Source of the DNA: Cryobacterium sp. Y57
Lineage (GTDB): Bacteria > Actinomycetota > Actinomycetes > Actinomycetales > Microbacteriaceae
DNA: 39,250 bases
NCBI RefSeq assembly: GCF_002929505.1
Contig: NZ_PJJL01000048.1
Span: 1 to 39,250 of the forward strand
Direction: 5' to 3'
Shown: piece by piece, positions 8,698 through 17,400 of the stretch
Position numbering within the stretch: position 1 is the first letter of the stretch
How the letters are laid out: each line of letters opens with the position of its first letter
Notes under the pieces: generated by a model
The model's input: only the letters and a program-made list of their open reading frames with translations
Database searches by the model: none
What the model was told of the DNA's origin: nothing
Program-made: the position numbers and the translations under genes

Positions 8698-9147
8698 TTA
8701 GTCGGCTTCGGGCTCGGGTTCGTGGCTGGTCGCAGCTACGACACGTGGAGTGAACACCAAAACGAGCACGATAATGGATGGCAGCAGCAGCGCCCAGCCG
8801 ACGTCAGGCCGAGCGTAGATCCCCTGAAAACAACCGATCGCGATCATGACCTGCACGAGCTGCCACGTGAGGGCACCGCCGCGAATCCACGGACGCCGAC
8901 GGAGAGCGCCGACGGTGATCGCACTGACCCACACGGCAGCGACCACGAGGAGGGCCAACAGGGCGAGCGCGGCTCCCATCGAGGTCGGGGTGGCAATGAG
9001 CAGTTCGAGCACCCACCAGGCGCTGAAGATCCACAGGGCGAGCGCTTCCAGGGCGAGGAACGCGATCAACACCCCCAACAGGGGGGCACGACGAAGCGCC
9101 CGGAGGTCGATCCAGGTTGGGCGCCCTGCACCAGAGCTGCTGTTCAC
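8698..9147 (-). CDS. Small four-helix membrane protein, unknown function
   Basis: A 149-aa hydrophobic protein. After a polar N-terminus with [12 protein letters not shown] there are about four membrane segments: near residues 24-44, 50-70, 75-95 and 112-132. It ends in an acidic tail, EPEPEAD. I do not recognise a family with certainty; similar short membrane proteins occur beside whiB1 or bcp in actinobacteria. It is convergent with bcp (41-nt gap) and divergent from whiB1. Nothing in the sequence points to an enzymatic site. Codon use and GC3 are consistent with a real gene. Confidence 0.7.
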   Translation of the reverse strand: MNSSSGAGRPTWIDLRALRRAPLLGVLIAFLALEALALWIFSAWWVLELLIATPTSMGAALALLALLVVAAVWVSAITVGALRRRPWIRGGALTWQLVQVMIAIGCFQGIYARPDVGWALLLPSIIVLVLVFTPRVVAATSHEPEPEAD

Positions 9148-9211
9148 AGCGAAAAACCATACGAAACTATTGATTTGATACCTCTATTATGGGACGATAT
9201 TCAAGGTCTGG

Positions 9212-9240
9212 TTGACGCTCACAGGGACGTGAGCTATTTC
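9212..9240 (+). promoter_or_regulatory. Candidate whiB1 promoter with palindrome in its spacer
   Basis: TTGACG (9212-9217) and TATTTC (9235-9240) are 17 bp apart. A perfect inverted repeat, GCTCAC-AGGGAC-GTGAGC, occupies 9217-9234, overlapping the last base of the -35 and filling the spacer. Start of transcription would be near 9247, leaving a leader of about 94 nt before whiB1. A bound regulator at this position would control whiB1; the regulator is unknown. Confidence 0.4.
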
Positions 9241-9340
9241 AACGCGGTCATCGCGCAGATCCCACATTCCTGCAACCGGCCATCACCCCTGCAACTCTGG
9301 CCAATCGGCCGTGCACCCATGTAACAAAAGGAGCATCCCT

Positions 9341-9589
9341 ATGGACTGGCGCGATAAAGCTGCCTGCCTCACCGCCGACCCGGAACTTTTCTTTCCGGTC
9401 GGCAACACTGGACCCGCAGTGGACCAGATCGAGAAGGCAAAGTCGGTGTGTGCACGATGCAACGTCACCGAGGTGTGCCTCCAGTACGCACTGGAAACCG
9501 GCCAGGACTCGGGAGTCTGGGGCGGTCTGAGCGAAGACGAACGCCGCGCGCTCAAGCGTCGCGCAGCACGCGCCCGCCGAGCTTCCTAG
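9341..9589 (+). CDS. whiB1: WhiB1-type iron-sulfur transcription factor
   Basis: An 82-aa Wbl protein with four cluster cysteines C9, C37, C40 and C46 (C-x27-C-x2-C-x5-C), the GVWGG turn at 58-62 and a basic C-terminal tail (KRRAARARR). The start MDWRDKAAC and the PELFFPVGNTGPA stretch match the WhiB1 subgroup rather than WhiB2, 3 or 7. In mycobacteria WhiB1 is essential, carries a nitric-oxide-sensitive [4Fe-4S] cluster and binds the primary sigma factor. The ATG at 9341 follows AAAAGGAGC; an upstream in-frame ATG at 9311 lacks a ribosome site. Synteny with a pdtaS-like kinase on its right matches mycobacteria. A strong terminator follows. Confidence 0.96.
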   Translation: MDWRDKAACLTADPELFFPVGNTGPAVDQIEKAKSVCARCNVTEVCLQYALETGQDSGVWGGLSEDERRALKRRAARARRAS

Positions 9590-9612
9590 CGAGCCAGCAC
9601 GACCACAGAACG

Positions 9613-9661
9613 CGAGCCCGCGGCCATCCGGTATTCCCGGAGGCCGTCGGCTCGTTTTTTT
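9613..9661 (+). terminator. Intrinsic terminator of whiB1
   Basis: The outer stem is CGAGCC (9613-9618) with GGCTCG (9649-9654), extended by GGCC/GGCC. The inner hairpin is TCCGG/CCGGA. Seven T residues (9655-9661) follow directly. It begins about 24 nt after the whiB1 stop. Confidence 0.88.
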
Positions 9662-9737
9662 GTTCCCGCCACCGAACCACGCGAAACCGCACCCGCTCGC
9701 GGGCCCACCTTATGACCGCGGGCCACGTCTATAAACT

Positions 9738-9756
9738 GGGCCCGCGCTTCGGGCCC
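9738..9756 (-). terminator. GGGCCC hairpin past the pdtaS-like stop
   Basis: Two GGGCCC blocks (9738-9743 and 9751-9756) form a compact hairpin 26 nt beyond the kinase stop on the minus strand, followed in that direction by AGTTTAT. The weak T-tract keeps confidence low. Confidence 0.35.
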
Positions 9757-9781
9757 GGGCCCCGTCCCAAAAAATCGGGGG

Positions 9782-11275
9782 TTAGCCTGCCTGCATGAAA
9801 CGCAGGGGAATCTCGATCGTCACCTCGGTGCCGCTACCCATCATGGTGTGCCAGTCGATGGTGCCGCCAAGTTCACCCTGAATGAGTGTGCGTACAATCT
9901 GCGTGCCGAGGCCAGAGCCGACCTTGCCCTCCGGCAGGCCGACACCGGTGTCGCGCACCATGACGGTGAGTGTCTCGTCGCTGCGCTGCGCTTCGATCGA
10001 CACTTCACCCTCACGCCCGGCGAGGCCGTGCTCGACCGCGTTGGTGACCAGCTCCGTCAGCACGAGCGCGAGCGGCGTCGCATAAGCACTCGGCAAGGTA
10101 CCGAAGCTGCCGAAGGATTTCGGATGCACGGTCGTGTTGTGAGCGGATGCCACCTCTACCGTCAACAGCAACACCCGTTCGAAGACAGCGTCGAAGTCGA
10201 CGATCTGGCTGAGCCCCTCCGACAGGGTGTCGTGCACAACAGCGATGGCGGCAACCCGCCGCATCGCCTGGGTCAGTGCCTCGCGCGCCCGATCGGACTG
10301 GGTGCGCCTCGCCTGGATTCGCAGCAGGGAGGCCACGGTCTGCAGATTGTTCTTGACCCGATGGTGGATCTCTCGGATGGTCGCATCCTTGGTGATCAAC
10401 TCACGTTCCTGGTGGCGCAACTCGCTGACGTCACGGGACAAGATGATGGCACCAACGCGTTCTCCGCGGTTGCGAATGGGAATCGCGCGGAGCGACACCG
10501 TCACCCCGCGCGCCTCGATATCGGTGCGCCACGGCGCGCGCCCGGTGACGATCAGGGGCAGGGACTCGTCGACGACGGCAGTGCCGGTGAGCAGGCTCGT
10601 GGTGACCTCGGCGAGGGACTCCCCCTCGAGCTCTTCGGCGAAACCCATACGGTTGAAGGCGGAAAGCGCATTCGGGCTGGCAAAGGTGGTCAGGCCGTCG
10701 ACATCAAGTCGCAGCAGGCCGTCCGAAGCGCGCGGCGCGCCGCGGCGCGGTCCGGTCGGGGCCCCGAGATCGGGAAAGTCGCCGGAGGCGATCATGGCGA
10801 AGAGGTCGTTCGCGCAGTCGTTGAAGGTCAACTCCTGACGGCTCGGCGTGCGCGCCTCACTCAGGTTGGTGTGACGGGTGAGCACCGCTACCGGGACAGC
10901 GGTCACCTCGGATCCGCTCGTGCTCAGTCGGCGCAATACCGGAATGGCTCGCACGCGGGTGGGAGTCTCCTCAAACCAGGCAGGGGCATCACGGTCGACG
11001 ATCTTCGCAGCCTCGAAGGCTTCAGTGACCTGGTTGCGCCACTCCGCTTTGATGTGCTGGCCGACGAAGTCCCGATAGAACAGGGTGGCCGCGCTGGATG
11101 GGCGTGCGTGCGCTACCGCGACGAAACTGTCGGAGGTCGTCGGAACCCACACGACGATGTCCGCGAACGCGAGGTCGGCCAGCAGCTGGCCATCCGCGAC
11201 CAGCATGTGCAGCCAGTCCACGTCTTCCGCGCTGCTGCGGCCCTGGGCAAGTACGAGATCACTGAGCGTCGACAC
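9782..11275 (-). CDS. pdtaS: PdtaS-type sensor histidine kinase (GAF-PAS-HisKA_2-HATPase)
   Basis: A 497-aa soluble kinase without membrane segments. The N-terminal GAF-like domain (about 1-140) and the PAS domain (about 180-290, starting around ASDGLLRLDVDGL) precede the HisKA_2 H-box EIHHRVKNNLQT, with H304/H305 as phosphoacceptor candidates. An HATPase domain with an ELVTNAVEHG N-box and the G-boxes DTGVGLPEG and GSGLGTQIV follows. M. tuberculosis PdtaS has the same order and length and phosphorylates PdtaR, an ANTAR RNA-binding antiterminator. The start (MSTLSDLVLAQG) matches the family. No response regulator lies alongside, as in mycobacteria where pdtaR is unlinked. Confidence 0.9.
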   Translation of the reverse strand: MSTLSDLVLAQGRSSAEDVDWLHMLVADGQLLADLAFADIVVWVPTTSDSFVAVAHARPSSAATLFYRDFVGQHIKAEWRNQVTEAFEAAKIVDRDAPAWFEETPTRVRAIPVLRRLSTSGSEVTAVPVAVLTRHTNLSEARTPSRQELTFNDCANDLFAMIASGDFPDLGAPTGPRRGAPRASDGLLRLDVDGLTTFASPNALSAFNRMGFAEELEGESLAEVTTSLLTGTAVVDESLPLIVTGRAPWRTDIEARGVTVSLRAIPIRNRGERVGAIILSRDVSELRHQERELITKDATIREIHHRVKNNLQTVASLLRIQARRTQSDRAREALTQAMRRVAAIAVVHDTLSEGLSQIVDFDAVFERVLLLTVEVASAHNTTVHPKSFGSFGTLPSAYATPLALVLTELVTNAVEHGLAGREGEVSIEAQRSDETLTVMVRDTGVGLPEGKVGSGLGTQIVRTLIQGELGGTIDWHTMMGSGTEVTIEIPLRFMQAG

Positions 11276-11319
11276 TCTCCATAGCCTAGGTGTATCTGTG
11301 GGGTCACCTCGCCGTGGCC

Positions 11320-12582
11320 TCAGATGACCGGGGCTGCCTTTCGTCCGCGCCAGGTGACGCGCCGCGGCTTGCGCGTGGATTCCGTGGCCGGAAGAACGAT
11401 CAAGTCCTCCAGAACAAAACGACGGATGCTCACGCGCGCCGCAGACTTCGGGCTCGCGTCCCGCAGCGTGCGGCCCGTCAATACCGCCGCGTCCAGGGCA
11501 CCTTGGTCGTGCGGCACCAGAATCGATGATTCGATGCCGCCGAAACGCAACAGCATCGCCGTGACCTGCGCCCGTGGATTCAGCCCAACAGCACTCGCCC
11601 GCACCTGGTTCATCACGACGCTGACCGCACTGGTGCCGATCACCTCGATGAGATCGCTCCAGGCGCGAAGAAACCGGGCCATCCCCACCGGGTCTGCCAG
11701 CCCACAGGCGACAACGTGATCGGCCACGCGCAGGGCAGTGACGGTGGCGGCGTTCCGCCTTGGCACCAACACGTCACTGGTCAGTTCTTCATCGCTCTCC
11801 AGACTGAACCCGGTATCGACCACCACGTAGTCCACCCAGTGCCGTAACGCGTCAATGGTGCGGGTGACCCGTTCCGTCGACAGTTCCGGCCAGCGCGACG
11901 GCCTGCCGAGGCCGGTGAGCACCCAGAAAGCGCCCTTGGGCGAGTTGTAGCGTTGCGCGATTCGTTCAAGCTCCGATTGGTTGAGACTGTCGCTGCCGGC
12001 CAGCCGGCAGGCGGCAGCGAAGCCCGGTGCTTCGTCGAGCATGCCCAGGCTCGGGGCGATCGAGGCACTGTAGGTATCAACGTCGGCCAACACGACGGTG
12101 TGACCAGCAGCCGCGATTTCCGCCGCGATGTTAATGGCGAGGGTGGTGCGCCCCGGGGCTCCGCATGGACCCCAGACCGCGATCACCGACCCGGTGTTGA
12201 GCGCGCCACCGGTGAAATGCCGTTCCCCCACCCGCAACGGCACGACAACGCCCGACACGAGCAGATCTTCGATCTCCGACCAGTCGCAGGGTATCGCAAC
12301 CGTTTCGTACAGGCCGAGCGTGCCCGCGTGCCGTCGCTCCTGGTCGGTTGCGGTCAGGGCGACGACCCGGATGCCGCGCTCGTCGCACGCGGCGATCAGC
12401 TGCCCGGTCAGGGACTCGCGGCGACCACTGACGACGACGACGTGCGGCTGGCCATGCGAGAGCGTCTCGAGAAACTCACGAGCGGTATCAACGCGCGTGA
12501 CGACACTGTGCCCACAATCCACGATCTCGGCCAGCATCCGCTGCTCGGTCGCTCGATCCAGCACGAGCGCGAGCCTGGCCAT
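11320..12582 (-). CDS. CpaE/ParA-like ATPase-fold protein with degenerate P-loop
   Basis: A 420-aa protein. Residues 1-115 resemble a receiver-like domain (VVVVSGRRESLTG...). From 130 on there is a SIMIBI/MinD-type fold: IAVWGPCGAPGRTT (P-loop at 138-147), the VVLADVDTYSASIAPSLG strand and DYVVVDTGF. The usual KGGxxGKT is here PCGAPGRT, with P139 replacing the signature lysine and R145 replacing the catalytic lysine. CpaE proteins localise Flp/Tad pilus machinery, but no pilus genes are nearby. The start overlaps the upstream SAF gene stop (TGATG). Either it is a binding rather than a hydrolysing subunit, or arginine substitutes; not decidable here. Confidence 0.8.
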   Translation of the reverse strand: MARLALVLDRATEQRMLAEIVDCGHSVVTRVDTAREFLETLSHGQPHVVVVSGRRESLTGQLIAACDERGIRVVALTATDQERRHAGTLGLYETVAIPCDWSEIEDLLVSGVVVPLRVGERHFTGGALNTGSVIAVWGPCGAPGRTTLAINIAAEIAAAGHTVVLADVDTYSASIAPSLGMLDEAPGFAAACRLAGSDSLNQSELERIAQRYNSPKGAFWVLTGLGRPSRWPELSTERVTRTIDALRHWVDYVVVDTGFSLESDEELTSDVLVPRRNAATVTALRVADHVVACGLADPVGMARFLRAWSDLIEVIGTSAVSVVMNQVRASAVGLNPRAQVTAMLLRFGGIESSILVPHDQGALDAAVLTGRTLRDASPKSAARVSIRRFVLEDLIVLPATESTRKPRRVTWRGRKAAPVI

Positions 12583-13217
12583 CAGGGCACCACCGGGGTG
12601 TTCACGGGCACGATCGCGACGGCATCACCGTTCATGATCGCTTCCAGCACCACGCCCACACTGGCCTTGGGCACGAGCATCTCGACGGATTGACCGTTGT
12701 CGGCCGCGATGATGCCGGTCGGTTCAACGATACGCACGATAACGGCCTGCCCCACGAGAATCGTCGGCGGAGCGTATTCGCTGGGTCCGGTCGCCCGCGC
12801 CGACCAGATATCGACGACGGAGCCCGCCGCGATGGACACGGCCAGCCTTCCGGGGATATCGACGACGACACTGGTCACGTCGCTCCCCGACGCTTGCCCG
12901 ACCGCAGAGCGTGCCACGAGTTCGCCGGCCAGGATGGTCTGGGTGACCAGCAGGCCGCGTTTCAGGTCGGCCGCCGGCACCAGGTATAGGTCGGCCGTGC
13001 CGCCGAGCTGCACCCGGCTCTCCACGAGGTCGGCCGATCTGATCTGATCGCCAACGGTCAGTGTGTGCCGTGCGGTGTAGACCGCCGTGGTGCGATCACT
13101 GCCGGCGACGATCGCGCCGACGCCCGCGATCGACGCAGCGACCAGCACCAGCCCGATGCTAAAACGGGGATCGACTAAGAACCGGCGGCGCGTACGTGTG
13201 GGACCGGTTGTTTTCAT
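12582..13217 (-). CDS. SAF-domain membrane-anchored protein (CpaB/FlgA-like)
   Basis: A 211-aa protein with a basic N-terminus, one membrane anchor (about residues 19-41, IGLVLVAASIAGVGAIVAG) and a SAF domain (about 47-110, starting YTARHTLTVGDQI and including GELVARSAVG). The rest is presumably extracytoplasmic. SAF domains in CpaB/RcpC support Flp pilus assembly and in FlgA the flagellar P-ring; neither system is visible here. It is followed, with a 1-nt TGATG overlap, by the CpaE-like gene, forming a two-gene operon. Such SAF/CpaE pairs without other tad genes recur in actinobacteria, and their role is not established. Confidence 0.78.
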   Translation of the reverse strand: MKTTGPTRTRRRFLVDPRFSIGLVLVAASIAGVGAIVAGSDRTTAVYTARHTLTVGDQIRSADLVESRVQLGGTADLYLVPAADLKRGLLVTQTILAGELVARSAVGQASGSDVTSVVVDIPGRLAVSIAAGSVVDIWSARATGPSEYAPPTILVGQAVIVRIVEPTGIIAADNGQSVEMLVPKASVGVVLEAIMNGDAVAIVPVNTPVVP

Positions 13218-13296
13218 CCGTTACCTCGCTTGTCTGTAGCGCTTTTGATGATGTGTTGGGCCTTATCGTGCCCGACTGAGGAAAATCGTGAAAAAG

Positions 13297-13305
13297 TTAT
13301 CCACA
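13297..13305 (+). promoter_or_regulatory. Perfect DnaA box
   Basis: TTATCCACA matches the DnaA-box consensus exactly, in the 89-bp gap between the SAF gene and the upstream 199-aa gene, immediately after the latter's stop codon. A single box does not make an origin. Confidence 0.5.
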
Positions 13306-13306
13306 A

Positions 13307-13906
13307 CTACCCGAGCCGGATGATGTGAATTTGCCAGAACGGCACGAGACGGAAGTGCAGGATTTCCGGCGCGCGGCGCAGCGTTCCAAGCGGATGCACT
13401 GCCAGATCGAGGTGGTCACGCGCAACCCGGTCGATGGTGCCGGCCAGGACACCACCGCGGGTCGCAATCTCCACGCTGCGCCGTCGCCGGCACAGGTCCC
13501 GAAGCACAAAAGGGAAACCGACTCGTTCGATCAGCTTTCCGGTAGATTCTGACTCGACCGCGAGCGAGGCCAGATTCTGCTCGTCACTGAGCACGACACC
13601 GGCGATGGCCGAGAGCGGAATCACGCACTGAACCCGACCGTTTCCAGCGCCCGGTAAGTCGGCCGCGAGCCAGTCTCGGCCGAGCGTCGTCGGGCGAACC
13701 ACGATCGTCTCACCGGAGACCAGCACGATGCGCAGCTGCAGCGCGCCACCCAGGCCAACCGACCGCACCACGTTACTCAATCGGATGCGCAGGGAGAGCT
13801 TGTCCAACCGCTGGCGTTCTTCCTTCCGGCGCAGGTCGGTAGCTTCGGAGTGCAACTCGCGTTCGAGTTGCCCTTCGAGGTCATCAAACAAATCATCCCA
13901 GCGCAC
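13307..13906 (-). CDS. Conserved hypothetical protein, 199 aa
   Basis: I do not recognise a named domain. The protein begins with a charged, probably coiled-coil helix (MRWDDLFDDLEGQLERELHS and on to about residue 45, rich in Glu and Arg). A beta-rich body follows with hydrophobic strands such as LQLRIVLVSGETIVV and RVQCVIPLSAIAGVVL, and a basic stretch RDLCRRRRSVEIATRGG that looks like a small barrel with a nucleic-acid or ligand surface. There is no signal peptide or membrane segment. It lies 89 bp upstream of the SAF/CpaE pair on the same strand and is probably cotranscribed with it. Its stop codon is adjacent to a DnaA box. Confidence 0.7.
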   Translation of the reverse strand: MRWDDLFDDLEGQLERELHSEATDLRRKEERQRLDKLSLRIRLSNVVRSVGLGGALQLRIVLVSGETIVVRPTTLGRDWLAADLPGAGNGRVQCVIPLSAIAGVVLSDEQNLASLAVESESTGKLIERVGFPFVLRDLCRRRRSVEIATRGGVLAGTIDRVARDHLDLAVHPLGTLRRAPEILHFRLVPFWQIHIIRLG

Positions 13907-14038
13907 ACGTCGAAAGTAGCCGAGGCGAGACGATCTCGCTCACGTTGTGCACAGGCTCTTTAAGCGCTAGACAACGCCGTGACCAAGCTGATTGAGTGTG
14001 GCGCTACAAGAGTTGCACGTTCGATTTCAGGAGGAACG

Positions 14039-14479
14039 ATGACGTCATCTGGTTCCGGTGCTTCCAGCGCACAGGTTCACCCGTTGGAGGCTCGCATCGA
14101 TGCGCGCGGAGTCAGCCCGAAGCCGATTGGACAGGCACACCGGCCCGAAACGGAGCAGGTATTGCGCGCCCTCGCCCTGCGGGCTGTCGAAATCATCGCC
14201 GGAGCCAGAGACCTCGAGCAGCTCGCACGATGGGTTACCGACGACGTCTACGCCCATCTGCGCGTGCGCGTGTCGATCGCCGCTCGCGCCAGAGCCATCA
14301 CGGGAGTCGTCGCTGAACGGCCCAGGCTGTGGATCGACCATGTCAAGACCTGGCCAACCGACACCGGCGGTGTCAATGCAGTGATTCTGGTGTACGATAA
14401 ACGCCGCGCGCACGTCGTCTCGGTGCAAATGGAGGGCTTGGATCAGCGCTGGCGTGCGACTGTTCTCGTTGTGCTGTGA
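14039..14479 (+). CDS. Rv3235-family (DUF6459) protein
   Basis: A 146-aa protein. After a variable leader of about 35 residues the conserved part contains LALRAVEIIAGARDLEQLARWVTDDVY and a later strand AVILVYDKRRAHVVSVQMEGLDQRW, which I associate with the Rv3235-type actinobacterial family found upstream of secA. Function is unknown; Streptomyces members are sometimes mislabelled energy transducers. The start at 14039 is chosen because AGGAGG sits 4 nt upstream; the longer ORF from 13979 reads through that ribosome site. It is convergent with secA, and a strong hairpin lies between the two stops. Confidence 0.8.
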   Translation: MTSSGSGASSAQVHPLEARIDARGVSPKPIGQAHRPETEQVLRALALRAVEIIAGARDLEQLARWVTDDVYAHLRVRVSIAARARAITGVVAERPRLWIDHVKTWPTDTGGVNAVILVYDKRRAHVVSVQMEGLDQRWRATVLVVL

Positions 14480-14499
14480 TGCACCGGCAGCAGACGAAT

Positions 14500-14568
14500 G
14501 CCCCGCTCACGACCCGTGCGACAACGCTCGCCCACGAGTGGGCGTGCGTTGTCGGCTTGCGTCGGGGC
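14500..14568. terminator. Large bidirectional hairpin between the Rv3235-like gene and secA
   Basis: The core stem is CGACAACGC (14519-14527) with GCGTTGTCG (14546-14554), topped by GCCCAC (14530-14535) with GTGGGC (14538-14543). An outer GCCCCG/CGGGGC pair (14500-14505 and 14563-14568) reaches the secA stop codon. It sits between convergent genes and can act on both strands. No real T-tract is present, so it may be a non-canonical actinobacterial terminator. Confidence 0.65.
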
Positions 14569-17375
14569 TAGATCGTTTTCTTGCCCTGGGCGCGGCGCTC
14601 GGCCCGGTTCACCGGTGCGGCACCCTCGGTTTTCTGCCCAAATGCTCCACGCTGGGGCGGGCTGGCTGCTTCTTCCGCCTCGTTATCGCTCGCCGCGATC
14701 GTCGCCGTGCGCCTGGCCCGATCAGTGGCAGCCTGCTGAATCTGGCCGCGCTGATTGCGCACCTCGACTCCACCGGAATCGCTCGGCGCAGTGTAACTGA
14801 GCTTCTCGTCCGATGAGTCAGCTGGGCTGAGCCCCTTCCCCGCGATGGCCGGCCCGTTGACGGCACCAGCGCCGGCAGTCACCTCAACGTCGAGGTTGAA
14901 CAGGAACCCAACGGTTTCCTCGCGAATCTGGCCCATCATCTGCTGAAACATGGCGAAACCCTCGCGCTGGTATTCGACCAGCGGGTCGCGCTGCGCCATC
15001 GCGCGCAGCCCGATGCCATCTTTCAGGTAGTCCATCTCATAGAGGTGGTCGCGCCAGCGGCGGTCGATCACCGAAAGCACCACACGACGCTCCAATTCGC
15101 GCATCGCGGGGGCACCCAGGGAATCTTCACGACGTGAGTAGGCGAGCTTGGCGTCGGAGAGAATCTCGCGGCGCATGAAATCGCGATTGATTCTGCCCTT
15201 GTCGCCGGCCTCAGAAACGACCTCGTCGATGGTCAATCCCACCGGGTAGAGGGTCTTCAGTTCGGTCCACATCGCGTCGAAGTCCCAGTCGTCGCCGTTG
15301 CCGTTGCCGGCATGCACGTCGAGCACCTCGTCTATGACGTTGGTGAGGAAAGTCTGGGTGCGTTCATGCAGGTCGTCACCTTCGAGGATGTGTCGACGGT
15401 CGCCGTAAATGGCTTCACGTTGGCGGTTGAGAACATCGTCGTACTTGAGCACGTTCTTACGAATCTCGGCGTTACGACCCTCGACCTGTGACTGTGCGCT
15501 GCGGATGGCGCGGCTGACCACCTTGGATTCGATCGCCATGTCGTCTGGCACGCCCGAGCGGCCCATCAGGGCTTCGGCTGCGCCGGCGTTGAACAGGCGC
15601 ATGAGGTCGTCGGTGAGCGAGAGGTAGAACCGGCTCTCGCCCGGGTCTCCCTGGCGTCCGCTGCGGCCGCGCAGCTGGTTGTCGATGCGGCGTGATTCGT
15701 GCCGTTCGGTACCGAGCACGTACAGGCCGCCGGCAGCGATGACTTTCTCGGCCTCTTCACTGACGCCGGCCTTGACAGCGGTGAAGACATCGTCCCAGGC
15801 GAGTTCGTACTCGTCAGGGGTTTCTACCGGGCTGAGGCCCTTCGCGTTCATCTCGGCGACAGCGAGGAACTCGGCGTTCCCGCCGAGCATCACGTCGGTG
15901 CCGCGGCCGGCCATGTTGGTGGCGACGGTCACCGAGCCGAGCCGACCGGCTTGCGCGACGATCGCGGCTTCACGGGCGTGGTTCTTGGCGTTGAGGACTT
16001 CGTGTCGCACACCCATCTTGGCGAGCAGGCGGGACAGGTACTCGCTCTTCTCGACGCTGGTCGTGCCGACCAGAACCGGCTGGCCGGCTTCGTGGCGCAG
16101 GGCGATGTCTTCAACGACCTGGCGAAACTTGGACTCTTCGTTCTTATAGATCAGGTCGGACTGGTCGATGCGCTGCATCGGCTTGTTGGTGGGAATGGCC
16201 ACGACGCCGAGTTTGTAGGTACTCATGAACTCAGCAGCTTCGGTCTCGGCCGTACCGGTCATGCCGGAGATCTTCGAGTACAGGCGGAAGTAGTTCTGCA
16301 GGGTGACGGTGGCCAGGGTCTGGTTCTCGGCTTTGACGGCGACACCCTCCTTGGCCTCGATCGCCTGGTGGATGCCCTCGTTGTAGCGGCGTCCCATGAG
16401 GATACGGCCAGTGTGCTCATCGACGATGAGCACCTCCCCGTTCATGACGACGTAGTCCTTGTCCTTCTTGAACAAAGAATTCGCCTTGATGGCGTTGTTC
16501 AAAAAAGAGATCAGCGGCGTGTTGGCTGATTCGTAGAGGTTGTCGATGCCGAGATAATCCTCGACCTTTTCGATGCCGGGCTCGAGCACCCCGATGGTGC
16601 GCTTCTTCTCGTCGACCTCGAAGTCTTCGTCGGCGATGAGGCGCTTGGCCAGGCTGGCGAACTCGTTGAACCAGCGGTTAGCTTCGCCCGACGCCGGCCC
16701 GGAGATGATCAGCGGAGTGCGAGCCTCGTCGATGAGGATCGAGTCGACTTCGTCGACGATGGCGAAGTAGTGCCCGCGCTGCACCATATCGCTGGCCTGC
16801 CACGCCATGTTGTCGCGCAGGTAGTCGAAACCGAACTCGTTGTTGGTGCCATAGGTGATGTCGGCGGCATACATTTCGCGCCGCTGCGCCGGAGTCTGAC
16901 CCGAAACGATACATCCGGTCGTCATACCGAGGGCACGGAAAACGCGGCCCATGAGTTCGCTCTGGTAGCTTGCTAGGTAGTCGTTGACCGTGATGACATG
17001 CACACCGCGGCTGCTGATGGCGTTGAGGTAGGCAGCGGTGGTGGCGACGAGGGTCTTGCCCTCTCCGGTCTTCATCTCGGCAATGTTGCCGAGATGCAGG
17101 GCGGCGCCACCCATCAGCTGCACGTCGAAGTGCCGCAGTCCCAGGGTGCGAGTGCTCGCCTCGCGCACTGCGGCAAAGGCCTCGGGCAGCAGATCATCGA
17201 GCGATTCCCCGTTGGAGTACCGTTCCCGCAGGGTGACGGTCTCGTTTTTCAGCTCCTCGTCGGTGAGCTCATGGAAGTCTTCTTCCAGCGCGTTGATGGC
17301 TTTCGCATAGTTTTCCAGGCGGCGCAGAACGCGACCTTCACCAACACGAAGAACCTTTTCAAGAATTGACGCCAC
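14568..17375 (-). CDS. secA: Preprotein translocase ATPase SecA
   Basis: The 935-aa motor that drives proteins through SecYEG. The DEAD-type nucleotide-binding domain has Walker A in MKTGEGKT (G104-T108) and Walker B in [13 protein letters not shown]. Then come the preprotein-binding domain, NBD2 with [15 protein letters not shown] and the [15 protein letters not shown] motif, and the helical scaffold and wing domains ([19 protein letters not shown]). The C-terminus is a low-complexity basic tail ending [13 protein letters not shown] without the zinc-binding SEC-C motif, as in actinobacterial SecA1. The start is GTG at 17375 with GGAG upstream. The hpf-secA order is that of mycobacteria. Confidence 0.98.
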   Translation of the reverse strand: MASILEKVLRVGEGRVLRRLENYAKAINALEEDFHELTDEELKNETVTLRERYSNGESLDDLLPEAFAAVREASTRTLGLRHFDVQLMGGAALHLGNIAEMKTGEGKTLVATTAAYLNAISSRGVHVITVNDYLASYQSELMGRVFRALGMTTGCIVSGQTPAQRREMYAADITYGTNNEFGFDYLRDNMAWQASDMVQRGHYFAIVDEVDSILIDEARTPLIISGPASGEANRWFNEFASLAKRLIADEDFEVDEKKRTIGVLEPGIEKVEDYLGIDNLYESANTPLISFLNNAIKANSLFKKDKDYVVMNGEVLIVDEHTGRILMGRRYNEGIHQAIEAKEGVAVKAENQTLATVTLQNYFRLYSKISGMTGTAETEAAEFMSTYKLGVVAIPTNKPMQRIDQSDLIYKNEESKFRQVVEDIALRHEAGQPVLVGTTSVEKSEYLSRLLAKMGVRHEVLNAKNHAREAAIVAQAGRLGSVTVATNMAGRGTDVMLGGNAEFLAVAEMNAKGLSPVETPDEYELAWDDVFTAVKAGVSEEAEKVIAAGGLYVLGTERHESRRIDNQLRGRSGRQGDPGESRFYLSLTDDLMRLFNAGAAEALMGRSGVPDDMAIESKVVSRAIRSAQSQVEGRNAEIRKNVLKYDDVLNRQREAIYGDRRHILEGDDLHERTQTFLTNVIDEVLDVHAGNGNGDDWDFDAMWTELKTLYPVGLTIDEVVSEAGDKGRINRDFMRREILSDAKLAYSRREDSLGAPAMRELERRVVLSVIDRRWRDHLYEMDYLKDGIGLRAMAQRDPLVEYQREGFAMFQQMMGQIREETVGFLFNLDVEVTAGAGAVNGPAIAGKGLSPADSSDEKLSYTAPSDSGGVEVRNQRGQIQQAATDRARRTATIAASDNEAEEAASPPQRGAFGQKTEGAAPVNRAERRAQGKKTI

Positions 17376-17400
17376 GAATGTACTCCACTAGTCAAACGGT

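Noticed and set aside
9217..9234. CRP binding site upstream of whiB1
   Set aside because: The half-sites are in the opposite order (TCAC...GTGA) to the CRP consensus GTGA...TCAC, so it is reported only as an unknown palindrome.
9848..11284. 478-aa plus-strand open frame opposite the pdtaS-like gene
   Set aside because: Composition is Gly/Arg/Asp-rich shadow sequence; the minus-strand frame carries a complete histidine kinase.
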